The notes under the pieces were generated by a model. It was not told where the DNA came from. It searched no databases and saw only the letters and a program-made list of their open reading frames with translations. Position numbers and translations under genes: made by a program. A DNA stretch of 64,000 bases, from assembly GCA_021495925.1 (NCBI GenBank), contig JAKEKT010000002.1, positions 186,001 to 250,000 on the forward strand. Direction: 5' to 3'. Shown here in pieces: positions 8,581 through 19,507 of the stretch (position 1 is its first letter; each line of letters begins with the position of its first letter). Source of the DNA: Diplodia intermedia (lineage: Eukaryota; Ascomycota; Dothideomycetes; Botryosphaeriales; Botryosphaeriaceae).

Positions 8581-10860
8581 TCAAGGACCACCCGCCATCC
8601 AATCCTCGCCTCGCAAGTCAGGCCAATACAGGCTCTGCAGCCCTCCGTCGTACATGGATGTGTCGATGAACCTCAGGTCGATATCCGGCTGGGACAGGAA
8701 CTCTTGCAACGACGGCTCCGCCAGCGCCATTCCCGCCGTCACCATCGAGCCGGGCGTATACTGGAATTCCTCGCCTTGGACCGCGCCGGCAGCCGCCGAG
8801 GCCTGCGCCGCAGACGGATCCGCACCGTAGGGTTCGGCGCCGCGCGCCTCCTGCATGATGCGCCTCATGGCATCGATGTGCTGGCAGAACTCCTTGGCCG
8901 CGAAGTTGCCATTCTGCATCAGCTGGCCGAGAAACTGCGCCGCGGTCTCGAAGTGGTCGCCGTCGCTTTGGGCGTCCTTGCTGTTCAGGAAGCTCGAGAT
9001 CGCTAGGATCGTCGCGGCGGAGAAGAGATACTGGGTGTCGAAGTAGCCGAAGGTGGCAAAGGCGCCATCTATCCAGGACTCGGTGAGCAAACGGTACGAA
9101 TGCCGCGCGCAGCGGATGCAGGCCTCCGCGAGCGCACGAGCTGTCTCGGGAATTGGCGGCGTCGGTGAGTTTGCGGGCGTCCGTAGGGATTCACGGTACG
9201 TGCGGAAGACGTGGAGGAGAATGGGTCTGGTTGCAAGGACGACGAACTGCGCTGGTCAGAAAATAGAGTAGACGTAGACTTTAGAGGCTTACCTGGTTGA
9301 AAGAAAGGTGCAGATATATGACCGGTTTGGACTTTGCTTGCAGAGAATCGTCCGTGTCGAGCTGCAAGTGACTTGGTAGTTCTTCAACCCAACTCCTCAG
9401 GTTTCGCAACGCCTGCTGAACCCTTTGAGAAAATGGCCCATGCTGCCCCTTTCGTTTGTAAATTGAGGCGATGATATGAGTGGCCAGCCTCGCCAAACGT
9501 ATGCTTGCGATGATGTAATCTGGGTCCCCGAAATCCTTCGCGCCAGGCCCGGTCAGCCCTTCGCAGGATGGTAGGTCAACTTCAATGTCGTCGTCCTGTA
9601 TAGAGGCAGGCTGGCCGAGCTTTGATGCCCACATGCGATCGCAAATATAGGCCGTCCACCAGATGCGATGTCGATGCTCTCTTGCACCCCTATCACTTAG
9701 CTGGTGTTCCGGCACACTCAAATGCAAACCCATGACAATTCCCAGACGCACTGCAGAGCTTGCTAAGTAGTATGCAGCATGGCGTCTGTTCACGGTCAAA
9801 GAGTAGAATGACTGGAAGGGGAAAACAAGTCAGCAACAGGACTCGCTACGAGGCCTTGTACAGTCTTACGAGAAGGAGCAGTATCTCGATGGAATCCATC
9901 CTTGGCCGTTCGCCTATCACGCGTAGCATCCTGCTCGCACGGGCGAAGTAAAGCAGGCCTGGGAAGTAGCCTTGGGCGGAGACTGTCCGGGTCGAGAAGA
10001 CTTCGCCCAAGGCGAACATGGCGTAGAGCTTGCATTTGAAAAGCTCGTCGCAGCCTGTGGGGTTGCGAATGGCCATTTCGAGGCCGTCGAGCAGAGCGCT
10101 CCTGCGAATGGCATGGAAGCGTTGGCAGATGGTGTTGAGAGAGACCTTGACCAAGAAGCGAGCTCGCGGGGCAGTCGGCCACTGGCAATCGACGTCGGTC
10201 AAGACCATCAGCTCCTCGCCGGTCACGTATTGAGTGCGTGGAATATGCCTGTGCGGCGTGTCGGACAGGGCTTGGCGGAAGCGGGTTGCAAAAGCGGCGT
10301 CGGCAGCTTCGCCAATGTGGATGGGCATCTCGGACGTGTTCATGGGAAAGAACCAGGGCCGGTCCTCAAGCAAAGGGTTACGCTCTGCCTCGTCGTTCTC
10401 CGAGACATCCCCAGGCCGGTCATTCTCGGCGGCAGTGGCTGGGTTGGGAGTAGGGAGGGCGGAGGAGGAGTGGCTGGTGCGGTTTGACTCGCGCAGCCGC
10501 TCATTCTCCTCCAGCAGCTCCTCGATGTAACTGGCGAACGTTAAGACTACGGCCCGGGGATGTGCAAGAGCTGCTCACTTCTGGCTCACCCGCACTTGGC
10601 GGTCCCGAGCGGGGTAGACACAGTCGTCGGGGCATTCCAGCTGTCTGCAGTTGGCGCACGGCTTGCCGCCCGAACACTTGACCTTGCGGGCATGGCACTT
10701 GCGACACCTTCGCACCGTCAGCATGCAATGAGGCAGCAGATTGGGCAGGCACTCACGCGACTGGTTTCGTCCTCGGCTTGTTGGCCAGAATGCCGGCTCT
10801 GTACTTGTGCGATGCAGAGCCTGCTCGGAGGGCTTGTGGTCGGTCCCCCGCGTCGGACAT
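8581..10860 (-). CDS. Zn2Cys6 transcription factor with fungal_trans domain
   Basis: A 692-residue GAL4-type regulator in five exons: 10860-10757, 10707-10579, 10530-9870, 9811-9293 and 9246-8581. The introns are 46-58 nt and all phases agree. The binuclear zinc cluster starts at about residue 35 (CRKCHARKVKC, then SGGKPCANCRQLECPDDC), giving C-x2-C-x6-C-x5-C-x2-C-x8-C. A short coiled-coil-like linker follows across intron 2 (YIEELLEENERLRE). The fungal_trans middle-homology region spans about residues 150-420, with LLLLSFYSLTVNRRHAAYY across intron 3 and RIWWTAYICDRMWASKLGQP. Its tail-to-tail position with the MFS gene suggests, but does not prove, control of that transporter. Confidence 0.92.
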
Positions 10861-11586
10861 GAGGGCGGTTGGGTCGCCGGCGCAGTGTCGGCTCACCGAA
10901 GCGTCAGAAGGCGTGGTCAGAGAGTGGGAATGGGATGGTTTGATGAGAATCGGCGCCGCCGCTGTCGGGGTCCTTTTCCTTTCGCCGACGCCCCGCTAGG
11001 CCCAATCCGGAAACACGTCCACTAGATGAGCCCATGTCATCTTATGTCCCTTTCCCCGGGCCATTTTTTCCAAGAATAGCCAAAGCCAATAGCCTTGCAC
11101 TTACACATTGATCCTTCGATTCGTGAGAAACTATTAAGAGAATTACAGCATTCTTCCATGTCGATAATGATTCTTCGTAGGGCTTTTCTAAGGGTTACTT
11201 CGCTACCGTTGTACATATATGGTCTAAATTGGTGGTTCCCAATGCTTTTACTTTTCGTTTCATTTTATTTTATAACCTACTATGTAGAAAAGGCTGCGTC
11301 ATCAAGCAGGGAAAAGACGATATCTCCCGACTGGAAGCCCGCACTGGAAGCCTTTCAAGAGTGTGTAGAACCAAGCTCTTCTTGCTTTGTAATCCTCAGA
11401 ATCCGTGATATGACCAACTTCTTCTTTCTCTACTATGCAAATCGCCAGGTTTACGCCTGTGTCCACCCGTATTCATCAAGGGATGACCATCTATCCCCAA
11501 TATTTTCCCCCAAACCTTTTTCTTCATCACAGTCTCATGTTACCACGGCTACCTCGCCCCAAAACCAAAAACAAGACGCCATCACC
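10861..11586. other. Intergenic: promoter of the Zn2Cys6 gene, 3' flank of the hydrolase gene
   Basis: No gene is supported. The first ~200 bp are GC-rich and belong to the regulator promoter. 11080-11450 is distinctly AT-rich with short, non-conserved frames. Confidence 0.4.
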
Positions 11587-11937
11587 TCAAACCCCCGTCC
11601 CCTCCCAAAACGCCCCCAACCTCCTCCACATCTCCACCGGGTTGCTATACATGGGAAAGTGCCCACAAAGCGGCACCTCGGCCAACTCGACCCCCTCCCT
11701 CTTCCCCAACGCGGGCAGGTACGTCAGCCCGGCGTTGCTCTCGCCGTACATGAACATCTTGGGGCACGGCAGCCCGACGAACCAGGCCAGCAGGTCCTCG
11801 TCGTCGGAGAAGCGCACCATGCTCTCGAAGATGGCGCGCACGGCGCCCGCGCGCACCTTGAGCGGCACGCCGGCCGCGTGCAGCGCCGCGGCGGGGGCGG
11901 GCGAGCGGCGGCCGCGCTCGACGAAGCGGGCGAGGAA

Positions 11938-11968
<31 letters not shown>

Positions 11969-12477
11969 TCGGCGTGCGTGGCGATCTGCCGCGAGAGGAA
12001 GCAGTCCTCGGGCGCGAGGTTGCCCTCGATGGAGTAGAAGGAGAGGACGGCGAGCGGGCGGGGGAGGTGGTGCGCGGCCAGCACGAGCCCGGTCAGCCCG
12101 CCCATCGAGTGGCCGACCAGGTGGAAGCGGGAGATGGCGTGGTGCTGGAGGAGGGCGGAGGCGGTGTGGACGAGGAAGGGGATGGAGATGGCGGAGAGGT
12201 CGGAGCAGTGCGTCGTGCCGCAGCCGGGGGCGTCGTAGGCGAGGAAGGGCCGGTCGGTGAAGGAGGGGTGGTGGGCGAGGTCGACGTAGTCTTCTTTCGT
12301 GGAGCCGAAGCCGTGGAGGAAGAGGATGGGCGCGAGGGTCGTGCTGGTGGCAGTGGAACTCTTGATGGAGCGCCGGACGGTGGAGAGTTGGAGTTTGACA
12401 CCGTCGACTGTGAGGTCTACGGTCTCGTAGGTGAGCTCAGAGTCGTCGGCGGCGTTGACGGTTTCAGAGACTGCCAT
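11587..12477 (-). CDS. Alpha/beta hydrolase
   Basis: A 296-residue, intronless alpha/beta-hydrolase. The oxyanion-hole motif HGFGSTKEDYV is at about residues 50-60. The nucleophile elbow GHSMGG is near residue 121. The late His is probably in CGHFPMYSNPVEMW near the C-terminus, and the acid may lie after MFMYGESNAGL. Substrate and reaction (esterase, epoxide hydrolase or C-C hydrolase) cannot be read. The start at 12477 (aaaATGGCA) is chosen over an in-frame Met at 12639, whose extra 54 residues look like untranslated leader. A GCCGAC repeat encodes an alternating Asp-Ala tract at about 11940-11967. Confidence 0.9.
11940..11967. repeat. Hexanucleotide microsatellite (GTCGGC)n in coding sequence
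   Basis: About four and a half copies of GTCGGC, read on the minus strand as GCCGAC and coding alternating Ala-Asp in the alpha/beta-hydrolase. The period of six keeps the frame, so copy-number changes would alter protein length only. Confidence 0.85.
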
Positions 12478-13849
12478 TTTGGAAGGGGGCTCGGTCGTGT
12501 AAAGAGAGTATGATGAGAAAACTCGGAACTCCGCGTCGCCAATGCAATGAAGAATGCAACAAGCGCTTCTAATAAAGCAGGTAGGAAAGTAGAAAATGTA
12601 CAGTCGAGGCGAGGCTATAAAAAAAACATCAGGCCGCAATTTTGAAGTCGTGACTTAATAGAAAACAGAAATGGTGTCGCAGAATTGGTAAGCAGGAAGT
12701 AGCTGTCGAGTTCTCTGGGCCGACTGTGACTCCCCTTCGGCGTCCTCGCATCTTCGCCGATAGTGTCGGTCGGTGTTGCCTCCCTGTCCAAATTCGGCAA
12801 GTGGACGATCGAATTCCACAAATCATGCGTTCGCCCACCTATGACGTTACGAAAAGCTCGACCCGACACTTCTTATAGGGAAATGAGAGTGGCCCGCAAG
12901 TCAAAGCATTAGTAAAAGTAAGCAGTCCTCCGTCTGCCACAACACTTGCTTCCAACTCTCTCCCCACACGATGGGACACGAACGAGTTGCATTGAGGGGA
13001 AGCAACCAATTATTTGCGTTCGCTTGCCTTTTTTATTTTTTTGTTTTGAGGGAAAATAAGTAGATGCGAGTGACATGGAGGTAAAAGCACTGCAGAGGTA
13101 AATAAATAAATAAATTGGTTGATATATTCGTTGTCACTGCGCCACGTTAATCAGCTGTGCTCTTGAAAAAGAATTAGTCCGAGGCCGGCCGACACCAAAT
13201 GTTGAATCCTGGAAATTGGTGGAGAATGGTCAAGGTATGCATGGTTGAGTTCAACCAATGGTCCGTCTCGGAATCTGGTCCAGCCCTTTTTGTTTTTACT
13301 ACCACCTTGCCCACCTGCAATTTTTCCGTGTGCTTCATCAGCACAGTGTAAGTGGCGTAAAGACTCGGAGCATTGGGGCTGATGGCGCAAGGCATAGTTT
13401 GGCATTGGGCTTGCAGCTAAGCTTGTTTGAAGGTTCTGAGTAAGTGCATGCCAGCATTTGATCCTTCGGGATCGCGGAGAGATAAGATTCAGGATGCGGG
13501 GGACTGCTACATAGCCTGCACCGCAATACTAGTAAACTCGCCGAGGAATACTTACGCGCGCCAAGCAGGCCAGATCCATGACGCCACCAACAGATCCTTT
13601 GTAACCTCACCGCCCCACAGCCGATGCTTTCATCTCCAATACGCACAGAGACACAATGTGTTAGGCCAGAGCCCACATCCTAAGCCACTACGCCATGGCG
13701 GAGCTGCCAACGTCGCGCGAGGGCGCAGTCATCCTTCCGCAGCTAGCGGACTGCTGGTTACGAGGCTGACTTCACTCCGCATTAGCAGGTAAGAAGGCCT
13801 TATAATAAGCAGCTGCTCCATTGAAACTGATAGAATTCGTCCAGCAATT
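12478..13849. other. Intergenic, no gene seen
   Basis: 1.37 kb between divergent genes. It is AT-rich near 13020-13140 (aataaataaataaa at about 13100). Open frames are short and unconserved. Both promoters must lie here. Confidence 0.4.
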
Positions 13850-15811
13850 ATGCAGCCATCGCATCCAATCAGGCTCCTCGCGCTCGCCGCCGCCGTCGGT
13901 GTAGCACAAACCGCCGACGCTTCCTCCGCTTGGCCCCCACCGCCCGACCAGTTCAGAGCGGGCTCCACCAGCAACAACTGTCCGCTTGGCGGTCAGCTCT
14001 TCCTGCCGCCTAGCACCAACCTCGGTTCCAGCGCCGCCCTCAACGCCGCCCATGCAAGTTTGAAGAGCCAGCTTGATGCCGCCCTGAAGCCCGGTGCCAT
14101 CCTTCCGCTCAACATCACTATAAACGACACCTTCTTCTCCATCGGTGTCTTCTCTGCAGCTGGCGAGGATGCTCCAACCTTGTTCGACTACCACTACACT
14201 GTTCCTGGCCAGGAGAACGCCACGGCAGGAGCAGAGGTAGACGGCGACACTGTTTACAGAATTGGCAGTGTCTCCAAGTTGTTGACCACGTATACGCTGC
14301 TGGTCGAGCGCGGTGATGTCGATTGGAATCAGCCCATTACCAACTTCATCCCTGAGCTTTCCGATGCCGGCGACGATGATGGGGAAGAGCTTGGCAGGAT
14401 CAGGTGGGAGGACATTACCGTCGGTGCTCTCGCTTCTCAGCTGGCCGGCATCCCGCGAGACTGTAAGATCTCCTCTATCTTCCAAGATTGACGCTGACAG
14501 ACTCCCAGATGCTTATCCTGATTACGTGACGAATTTTACTCAGGTGCCGGCCTTGGAGTCGCTCCTGGGAGTGAATTCGTCGGCGGTTCAGCCCGAGGAC
14601 ATTGCGCCTTGTGCCTTTCCAGTTACGGGAGCCACTTCGCTCACTCTCTGTTCCCGCAAGGGTATGTGTTCGGTTCGGATGAGAAACAGAAAGTGAAGTT
14701 GTACTGACATACGACTGCAGAGTTTTTTGATGGACTCAACAAACTGGGCGCCTACTTCCCTTCATTTGAGTCCCCCATCTACTCCAACGCCGGTTTCCGT
14801 GTTCTCGGTCACGTTATCGAAAACATCACCGGCGAAGCCTTCAATGAGACTTTTCAGCGCAACCTGATTGATTCTCTCAGCCTCAACGGGACTTCGATAG
14901 TCGCCCCAGAAGACGAAACTCACGCAGTCATCCCTGGTGGCAAGCTATCCGCCCAGTGGTGCATTAGCCTCGGCGACGAGGACCCGGCCGGAGGCTTCTA
15001 CTCCAGCCTCTCCGACCTCACCGCCATCGGCCGCTCGATCCTGAGATCCGAACTCCTCTCGCCCGCCCAGACACGGCGATGGCTCAAGCCGCACGCACGC
15101 ACGTCCGACGACAACCTCTCGGTCGGTGCGCCCTGGGAGATCTCGTCGTTCCGCATGCCGCTGACGGCCAACGCCACCGCCGTGAACGGCGACGTCCCGA
15201 CCACGCGCGTCGACATATACGCCAAGAGCGGCTCCCTCGGCGGCTACCAGAGCCTCATCGGCCTCGACGCGGACCGGCAGTGGGGCTTCGTGGTGCTGGG
15301 CGCCGGGCCCTCGCCGGGCGTGCCCGTCGTCTACGTCGGCGACCTCGTCACCCGCGCCTACGCCCCGGCCTTCGAGGCGGCCGCGCGCGAGGAGGCGACT
15401 GCCAACTATGCCGGCACCTTCGTCGCGCCCGGAGGAAACAGCTCGCTCACGCTGGCGCTCCAGCCGGATCGCCCGGGCATCGGCGTCACGCAGTGGACCA
15501 GCAACGGCGTGGATGTGCTGAAGGAGGCATCGGTGCCGAGGGCGTCGGACGGCGTCACTCTGAACGTCCGCCTGTACCCGGCGAGGCAGCGCACGCGCAA
15601 CAAGGTGGCCTTCAGGGCGCTGTTCGAATCGCTGCCCAGCTCAACGCTGGGGGGCCCGATGGAGAGCGCATGCATCACGTGGTTCACGGCGGACGCGGTG
15701 CAGGTTGCGGATCGGATGCTTGATGATGTGGTGATTGGGGTAGATGAGGAGACAGGGCGGGCGGAGTGGGTGGAGTTCCGGGCGTGGAGGATGAGGTATG
15801 AGCGGGCTTAG
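13850..15811 (+). CDS. Secreted beta-lactamase/transpeptidase-like protein
   Basis: A 618-residue serine beta-lactamase-related (PF00144-type) protein. Exons are 13850-14462, 14509-14661 and 14721-15811; the 46- and 59-nt introns have CTGAC-type branch sites. The N-terminus looks like a signal peptide (LLALAAAVGVAQTADA), and several N-x-S/T sites fit secretion. The catalytic Ser and Lys are in YRIGSVSKL (SxxK) near residue 143, and the YxN motif is in SPIYSNAGF after the second intron. The C-terminal ~200 residues form a second beta-rich region seen in fungal homologues. Such proteins are esterases, peptidases or lactonases rather than true beta-lactamases; the substrate is unknown. Confidence 0.92.
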
Positions 15812-16008
15812 TGAGGCAGCGACGCATGTGGGCGAGCGGTTCAGGGTTCCAGAGTACCAGAGTAGCAGACGAGCTCCTTCTCAACGCGGCGTGACTGATT
15901 TTCGCCTTGCACCTTCTTGTACCTAATCGTTGATTTTTCAGTCACTGTCCCGTAGCAGTCCCCGAATCGCCCAGCTTGTATTGGGTCACTCTCACAACTG
16001 TCGCCAAT

Positions 16009-17400
16009 ATGGACGTTGCATTTCTGGACCATTTATTCCTCCTCCCCGACGACAGCATGCCGCCGCCACCGCCACCCATGCTCGACACCGCCATGCCGCC
16101 CGCCACGATCGACCCCCGCCTCCTCCTCAAATTGCACCGCCCAAACCCCGGCGAGGCATCCGTCCGGACCACCTACAACCCCGTCCGACCATACCTCAAC
16201 TACCTCCCTCCTGACATCTTCCAGCGGATCCTGCCGTACCTTCCCTGCCGCGCCATCCTCTCACTGCGCGCCACCTGCCGCTTCTGCCTCCGCAGCATAA
16301 AGGCCGCGCTCGATACGTCTCCAACGGTGAACCGCGCCGTCAACGGGAGCTTGTTCCAAACCTTCCCCAGTTCGCCCATCCCGCTGGCTCGACGCCACGT
16401 GTGCTGTTTCTTTCTTTCACAGCGTCCACCCAACAACGATAGTAATGGCAACGTAAACGGCGCTGCTAACCGTGCCGGCCGTCTCGCCGCCGCCTGTCTC
16501 AATCAACAGTGCGGAATCGGCGTGACATATAGCGGCCCCGCTGCTCCTCCAAGCAACCGTGGCACCGCTGCCACGGCGAACGCGACAAGTGGTCCTGCCA
16601 ACACCACCATCAGCAACAACGGACAAGACTTTCTGTACGGGACAAACAACGTCCCCACTGCTTCCACCATCCCCACCGCCGCCGCCGCCTTCTACAGGCC
16701 TCACGCAACGACAAGCGCAAACAACGGCCTCCCTCCCTCCATCGACATGGGTCCGCCCACCACCACGTACAGAACAAACACGGCAAGTAACGCCCACGCT
16801 GCTTCCAGCCACAACACGGCCACGAACGCAAGCCTCTTATCCCCCTCCACAACACCCGCCGCACCCACAAGACCCTTGCCCCCCTTCCCCTCCACGATGC
16901 CACCACCACCACCACCGCCCCGCCAAGCAGCCACCCCCCACCCCCGCCGCGGCCGCCCCGTCGCCAGCTTCGAGGCCGCCTTCGACTACGACGACTACCT
17001 CGCCGAAACCCGCCCCACCATCGCCGCCGCCATGGCCGACTTCTCCTCCTACATCGAGAGGGAATGGGGCGTCGCCATCGGCGGCGTCGGCGGCGTTCGG
17101 GGCAACGGCGCGGGCTGCTCCTCCACGGCGGGAATGGCGATCCGGGGGCAGCTGCATGGGAGGAGGAGGAGGGGGGAAGGAGAGACCCGACGGGGTGAGG
17201 TGAGGAGGGATCGCGCGGGGAATGCTGGGGGGAGGGAGGGGGGCGGGGTGGAGAAGAGGCAGAGGCGGCGGGAGGGGGTCCCGTCGCAAGATGGTGGGGT
17301 GGTGAGGGAGAGGGGGGAGGTGGCGGAGGAAAGGGAGACGGCTAAGAGAGGTTTTAGAGGCGAGTGGGGCCGGTTTACGAGGGAGACGATGCCAGGCTGA
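16009..17400 (+). CDS. F-box protein with long low-complexity tail
   Basis: A 463-residue single-exon model. An F-box lies at about residues 63-100 (YLPPDIFQRILPYLPCRA, followed by ILSLRATCRFCLRSI), implying a substrate receptor of an SCF ubiquitin ligase that binds Skp1. The rest is low complexity: Asn/Thr/Ala-rich, then Pro-rich with hexaproline runs, then Arg/Gly/Glu-rich to the stop. No substrate-binding repeats are visible. The ATG at 16009 (aatATGGAC) is the first in frame. The Arg/Gly-rich final ~90 residues follow a strong purine bias and could in part be an unspliced or non-coding extension, so the 3' end is less certain than the F-box. Confidence 0.7.
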   Translation: MDVAFLDHLFLLPDDSMPPPPPPMLDTAMPPATIDPRLLLKLHRPNPGEASVRTTYNPVRPYLNYLPPDIFQRILPYLPCRAILSLRATCRFCLRSIKAALDTSPTVNRAVNGSLFQTFPSSPIPLARRHVCCFFLSQRPPNNDSNGNVNGAANRAGRLAAACLNQQCGIGVTYSGPAAPPSNRGTAATANATSGPANTTISNNGQDFLYGTNNVPTASTIPTAAAAFYRPHATTSANNGLPPSIDMGPPTTTYRTNTASNAHAASSHNTATNASLLSPSTTPAAPTRPLPPFPSTMPPPPPPPRQAATPHPRRGRPVASFEAAFDYDDYLAETRPTIAAAMADFSSYIEREWGVAIGGVGGVRGNGAGCSSTAGMAIRGQLHGRRRRGEGETRRGEVRRDRAGNAGGREGGGVEKRQRRREGVPSQDGGVVRERGEVAEERETAKRGFRGEWGRFTRETMPG

Positions 17401-18411
17401 TGAAGAGGGCGTCGGCAGCCTCAAGCAGTGGTGGTGTTGGGGGGTCGCTCAGAGGTGTTGTTGCGAATGAGACGGATGGGCTTTGTGAGTAAGAGCGAAT
17501 TGAGGTGGGGAGTATTTCGATAAAGGGAGTATCTGTGAGTTGGATTCGTCTGCTTTGTCATACTGCTTTGATCTGGCTTATCTATGCGTTATGATTTCTG
17601 ATCGGAGCTCAATCCATGCAAATTGCAAAAGGTGGGATTTTTTTTTTCGAGGGGTTTTGGCGAACATGTCTTCTCAGTCAGCGCGACCCACCTACACACC
17701 CATCGGCGGTTTACTAGCACAGTTGGATTGGTTTAAGCAGTAGACGTGCCGACGTATGCCGTGAAGTCTATCTATCTGGACGCATTCATATCGCATTTCA
17801 CGACAGACTTCGACTTCTCATGTCTTCGACGGGGGCTCCGAGAACTTGCAGTGCTTGTGAAGCTCGAATGAACTTTCTTATTTCATCATTACTCCTACTT
17901 GATTTGAGAGACCCCACTCATATGACGTGTCTGCATGATTCCCGTGGCCCACGAAATGACCCCCAGCTACAGGTGAGAGTAGTCGAATCCCAACACGCTT
18001 GTGTCTACCTCCGGTGTGTTGCTCAAAGAGGTTTCTAGTTTCAGTTTGAATTTTAGCTGGCAACATGCTGAAAACTGCAGTCGTACGTCCACAAGATCCG
18101 GTTAGCGTGTACAATGAATCGAGACAATCTTTCTAGAACCTACATTGTGCCAGCACCTGCATATTCGGACCTATTTGCGAACATTATCTTGGAACCTCTT
18201 TATGTGGTACGGGATAGTCGGTGACGTACCATTCGAGAAGGGTTTGTGGTTTGCTGCGGCTGACTTCTCTTTTGCCTTCACCGGAGCAACGGCTCCAAAG
18301 CAGTTTTTTACCGTAGCAGTTGTTCGAAACGGTGTGCCTCCAGGTTTCCGGCATCAGATGTACTGCGAACCAAAGCGTCATGTCTTCGGAATGGAAGCGT
18401 GCGCCGACTCA
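17401..18411. other. Intergenic, no gene seen
   Basis: 1.0 kb between converging genes. Frames are short and lower in GC; no RNA gene or repeat is recognised apart from a T tract near 17640. Confidence 0.4.
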
Positions 18412-19083
18412 TCAGCGCCTGCCGCGCGCATAGTCCTGCAACCTCAGTTCCTCGGTAGAGAAACCCCGATAAGCTTGCTGGGAGGTGATGGTCTGATAGT
18501 GTGCGTTCTGGCCAGTGACGCTCTCTTTCTCCACCCACGCCCGGAAACCGGTATCGGCGGTGCCGTTGCTTGCCGACAAGTTCACGCCGCCGCCGCCGAG
18601 CGGATTGCCGGTCGTGCCCGTGGTGCCGGGGCGGAGGACGGCAGGCTTGTTTATCTGCGGACGAGGAATGCCTGCAGAGGAAGGAAGACTCGGCCGCGCC
18701 ACCTTTGCCGACGCTGCCTGATGGGGGGACTTTGAATCTCTCTCCCGCTTCGCCCGCGAAGACTCCTGCGGCGGAACAGTCGGCGGGCCTGCGGTTGCAA
18801 GTGAAGGTTCGGCGCGCCTGCACGGGTGAGCGACACGCCACTCGAACCAAGCCACCATGTCGAGGCCGCAGAGCGGGAAGAGCTGCGACTGGGCTTTGGC
18901 CGTCTTGAGCATGTCGATCGGGGGAGAACTGCCATCGGCCGTGCGGCGTTGGATGATGGACTGGAGGGCGTACCATTCCATCTCGGAAAGGCTGGCTTCG
19001 GCTGGGTTGGCCCACTTCTGCAATATCGCCAGTTCCACCTCACTCAGCGCACCTGCGGGAGCAGATGCATCTTGAGCAGACAT
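18412..19083 (-). CDS. Small protein ending in a Nup98/Nup116-type GLEBS-like motif
   Basis: A 223-residue, intronless protein. Residues 1-90 are probably helical (LSEVELAILQKWANPAEASL, then WYALQSIIQRR) and match nothing I recognise. Residues 95-165 are a Ser/Pro/Gly-rich linker with basic patches. The last ~40 residues resemble the GLEBS element of fungal Nup98/Nup116-type nucleoporins, which binds the mRNA export factor Gle2/Rae1: a VEKESVTG block, then HYQTI, an aromatic residue, and FSTEELRLQDYARGRR directly before the stop. There are no FG/GLFG repeats and no autoproteolytic domain. Start 19083 is preferred; an in-frame Met at 19239 adds a sequence that looks like leader. The function, perhaps a Gle2-binding adaptor, is inference. 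Confidence 0.75.
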   Translation of the reverse strand: MSAQDASAPAGALSEVELAILQKWANPAEASLSEMEWYALQSIIQRRTADGSSPPIDMLKTAKAQSQLFPLCGLDMVAWFEWRVAHPCRRAEPSLATAGPPTVPPQESSRAKRERDSKSPHQAASAKVARPSLPSSAGIPRPQINKPAVLRPGTTGTTGNPLGGGGVNLSASNGTADTGFRAWVEKESVTGQNAHYQTITSQQAYRGFSTEELRLQDYARGRR

Positions 19084-19507
19084 TGCGACAAGAACGAGGT
19101 GATTTGTCGTGTCGTATACGTAGCGAGCGGACACGGGTGGTGGGTTGGCCAGGCGGAGTGGTGTGCGGGCGCGAAGGTGGGCGTGGACGGAGCGCGAAAG
19201 GTTTGCAAATAAAAACAAAGCTGGTGGTGATGACGACATATGTAGAAGTCACTCGAATGAGGAAGCTGCGACCAAGTAACAAGTGCGGAGTTGAATCCAT
19301 TATCCGGACACAGATGGAAGCTTTTACGCGGACAAACGTTTCCGTACATTGGATTCAGCTTCACTGGAGTACGAATAATCTAGTATTATCGGCCGGACCT
19401 GCTTATCCGAATTTGTGTTTGTATTTATGTCCATATTTTTACTTCAACTGCCCAGGTATGCGGCGTGCTTTGCGTGGCACAGAGGGATCGACGGATTTTT
19501 GTACCTC
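19084..19507. other. Intergenic: promoter of the GLEBS-like gene
   Basis: No gene. It lies between two minus-strand genes, 5' of the GLEBS-like gene and 3' of the FAD monooxygenase. Confidence 0.4.

Noticed and set aside
11095..12513. 472-codon plus-strand frame over the alpha/beta-hydrolase
   Set aside because: It is antisense to a protein with a full set of hydrolase motifs; its translation is Gly/Glu/Arg/Ala-rich mirror sequence without a domain.
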